Shown here: in pieces, positions 5,919 to 6,111 of the stretch | How the letters are laid out: every line of letters starts with the position of its first letter | Numbering within the stretch: position 1 is the first letter of the stretch | DNA from: Candidatus Brocadiia bacterium | Lineage (GTDB): Bacteria > Planctomycetota > MHYJ01 > WSZJ01 | Direction: 5' to 3' | Assembly (NCBI GenBank): GCA_013360825.1 | Contig: JABWAY010000247.1 | Span: 1-6,111, forward strand | DNA: 6,111 nucleotides | Position numbers and translations under genes: made by a program | The notes under the pieces: generated by a model | What the model was told of the DNA's origin: nothing | The model's input: the letters and a program-made list of their open reading frames with translations, nothing else | Databases searched by the model: none

Positions 5919-6111
5919 GGCGGCGCTGCGGAAACCGGCGTCCTCGGCGGCCGGCCTGCGGCGCTGCCTGATCGGCGGAACCTGGGCAGGTTCGGACTCG
6001 GGCGCGTCGCTGGATGTCCGCGACCCCGCCACGGGGGCGGCGTCCTTCCGGATCCGCAACGAGGGGGACGGGGACCTCCCCGACCTCATCCTCGCCGTCG
6101 TCTTCGCCGTC
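5911..6111 (+). CDS. Probable aldehyde dehydrogenase, N-terminal fragment (runs off window)
   Basis: This frame is open from ATG 5911 to the right edge (67 codons). Residues 20-43 contain IGGTW (21-25), then a short acidic and small-residue stretch, then VRDPATGA (36-43). This is the IGGxW...NPATG arrangement typical of the first strands of NAD(P)-dependent aldehyde dehydrogenases, and a DLxxxILAV-like segment follows where the first long helix should be. None of the catalytic residues (Asn, Glu, Cys) falls inside the window, so neither activity nor substrate can be judged. GGAG at 5897-5900 lies 10 nt before the ATG. The start overlaps the aspartase stop by 8 bp, implying an operon and probably translational coupling. 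A succinate-semialdehyde or similar dehydrogenase would fit the amino-acid context, but that is a guess. Confidence 0.55.
   Translation, partial: MSRAALRKPASSAAGLRRCLIGGTWAGSDSGASLDVRDPATGAASFRIRNEGDGDLPDLILAVVFAV

Noticed and set aside
3282..6089. A 935-codon open frame on the minus strand across moaA and the aspartase gene
   Set aside because: It is antisense to two genes with clear motifs, its translation is rich in Arg, Pro and His with no recognisable domain, and such long shadow frames are expected in high-GC genes with few stop codons.
1..6111. tRNA or rRNA genes, CRISPR arrays, insertion sequences, attachment sites, defence or secretion systems
   Set aside because: No repeated spacers, long terminal inverted repeats, transposase or integrase motifs, or cloverleaf-like sequences were seen on reading; all sizeable stretches are covered by ordinary genes.

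Overview
This is a high-GC bacterial window (GC well above 60% by eye). Its protein-coding genes are densely packed on both strands, and nothing points to phage, plasmid or transposon. No single gene fixes the phylum, so only 'high-GC bacterium' is supported; both complete enzyme genes of amino-acid metabolism look chromosomal and housekeeping.

Layout, left to right. (1) Positions 1-901, minus strand: most of a dynamin/Era-like P-loop GTPase that runs off the left edge. (2) A 127-bp divergent gap holds a near-consensus sigma70-type promoter for gdhA. (3) 1029-2291, plus strand: a complete 420-aa hexameric-type glutamate dehydrogenase. (4) 2361-2825, minus strand: a 154-aa stand-alone receiver-like protein with Asn at the phospho-acceptor position and a Lys/Arg/Ala-rich tail. 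It is convergent with gdhA. (5) 2959-3285, minus strand: a 108-aa HIT/HINT-family nucleotide hydrolase. (6) 3402-4406, plus strand: moaA, the radical-SAM GTP 3',8-cyclase of molybdenum cofactor synthesis, starting at GTG with no clear ribosome binding site. (7) 4524-5918, plus strand: a 464-aa class II fumarase/aspartase family enzyme whose residues favour aspartate ammonia-lyase over fumarase. (8) 5911-6111, plus strand: the first 67 codons of what looks like an aldehyde dehydrogenase, overlapping the aspartase stop by 8 bp and running off the right edge.

How the genes may work together: glutamate dehydrogenase and aspartase both interconvert an amino acid with a carbon skeleton plus ammonium (2-oxoglutarate and fumarate respectively). 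The window may therefore mark amino-acid catabolism or nitrogen exchange with the TCA cycle, and the overlapping aldehyde dehydrogenase could feed the same route. The moaA, HIT, receiver and GTPase genes have no obvious functional link to this or to each other. I found no convincing previously undescribed system. The most unusual item is the degenerate receiver protein with its basic tail.
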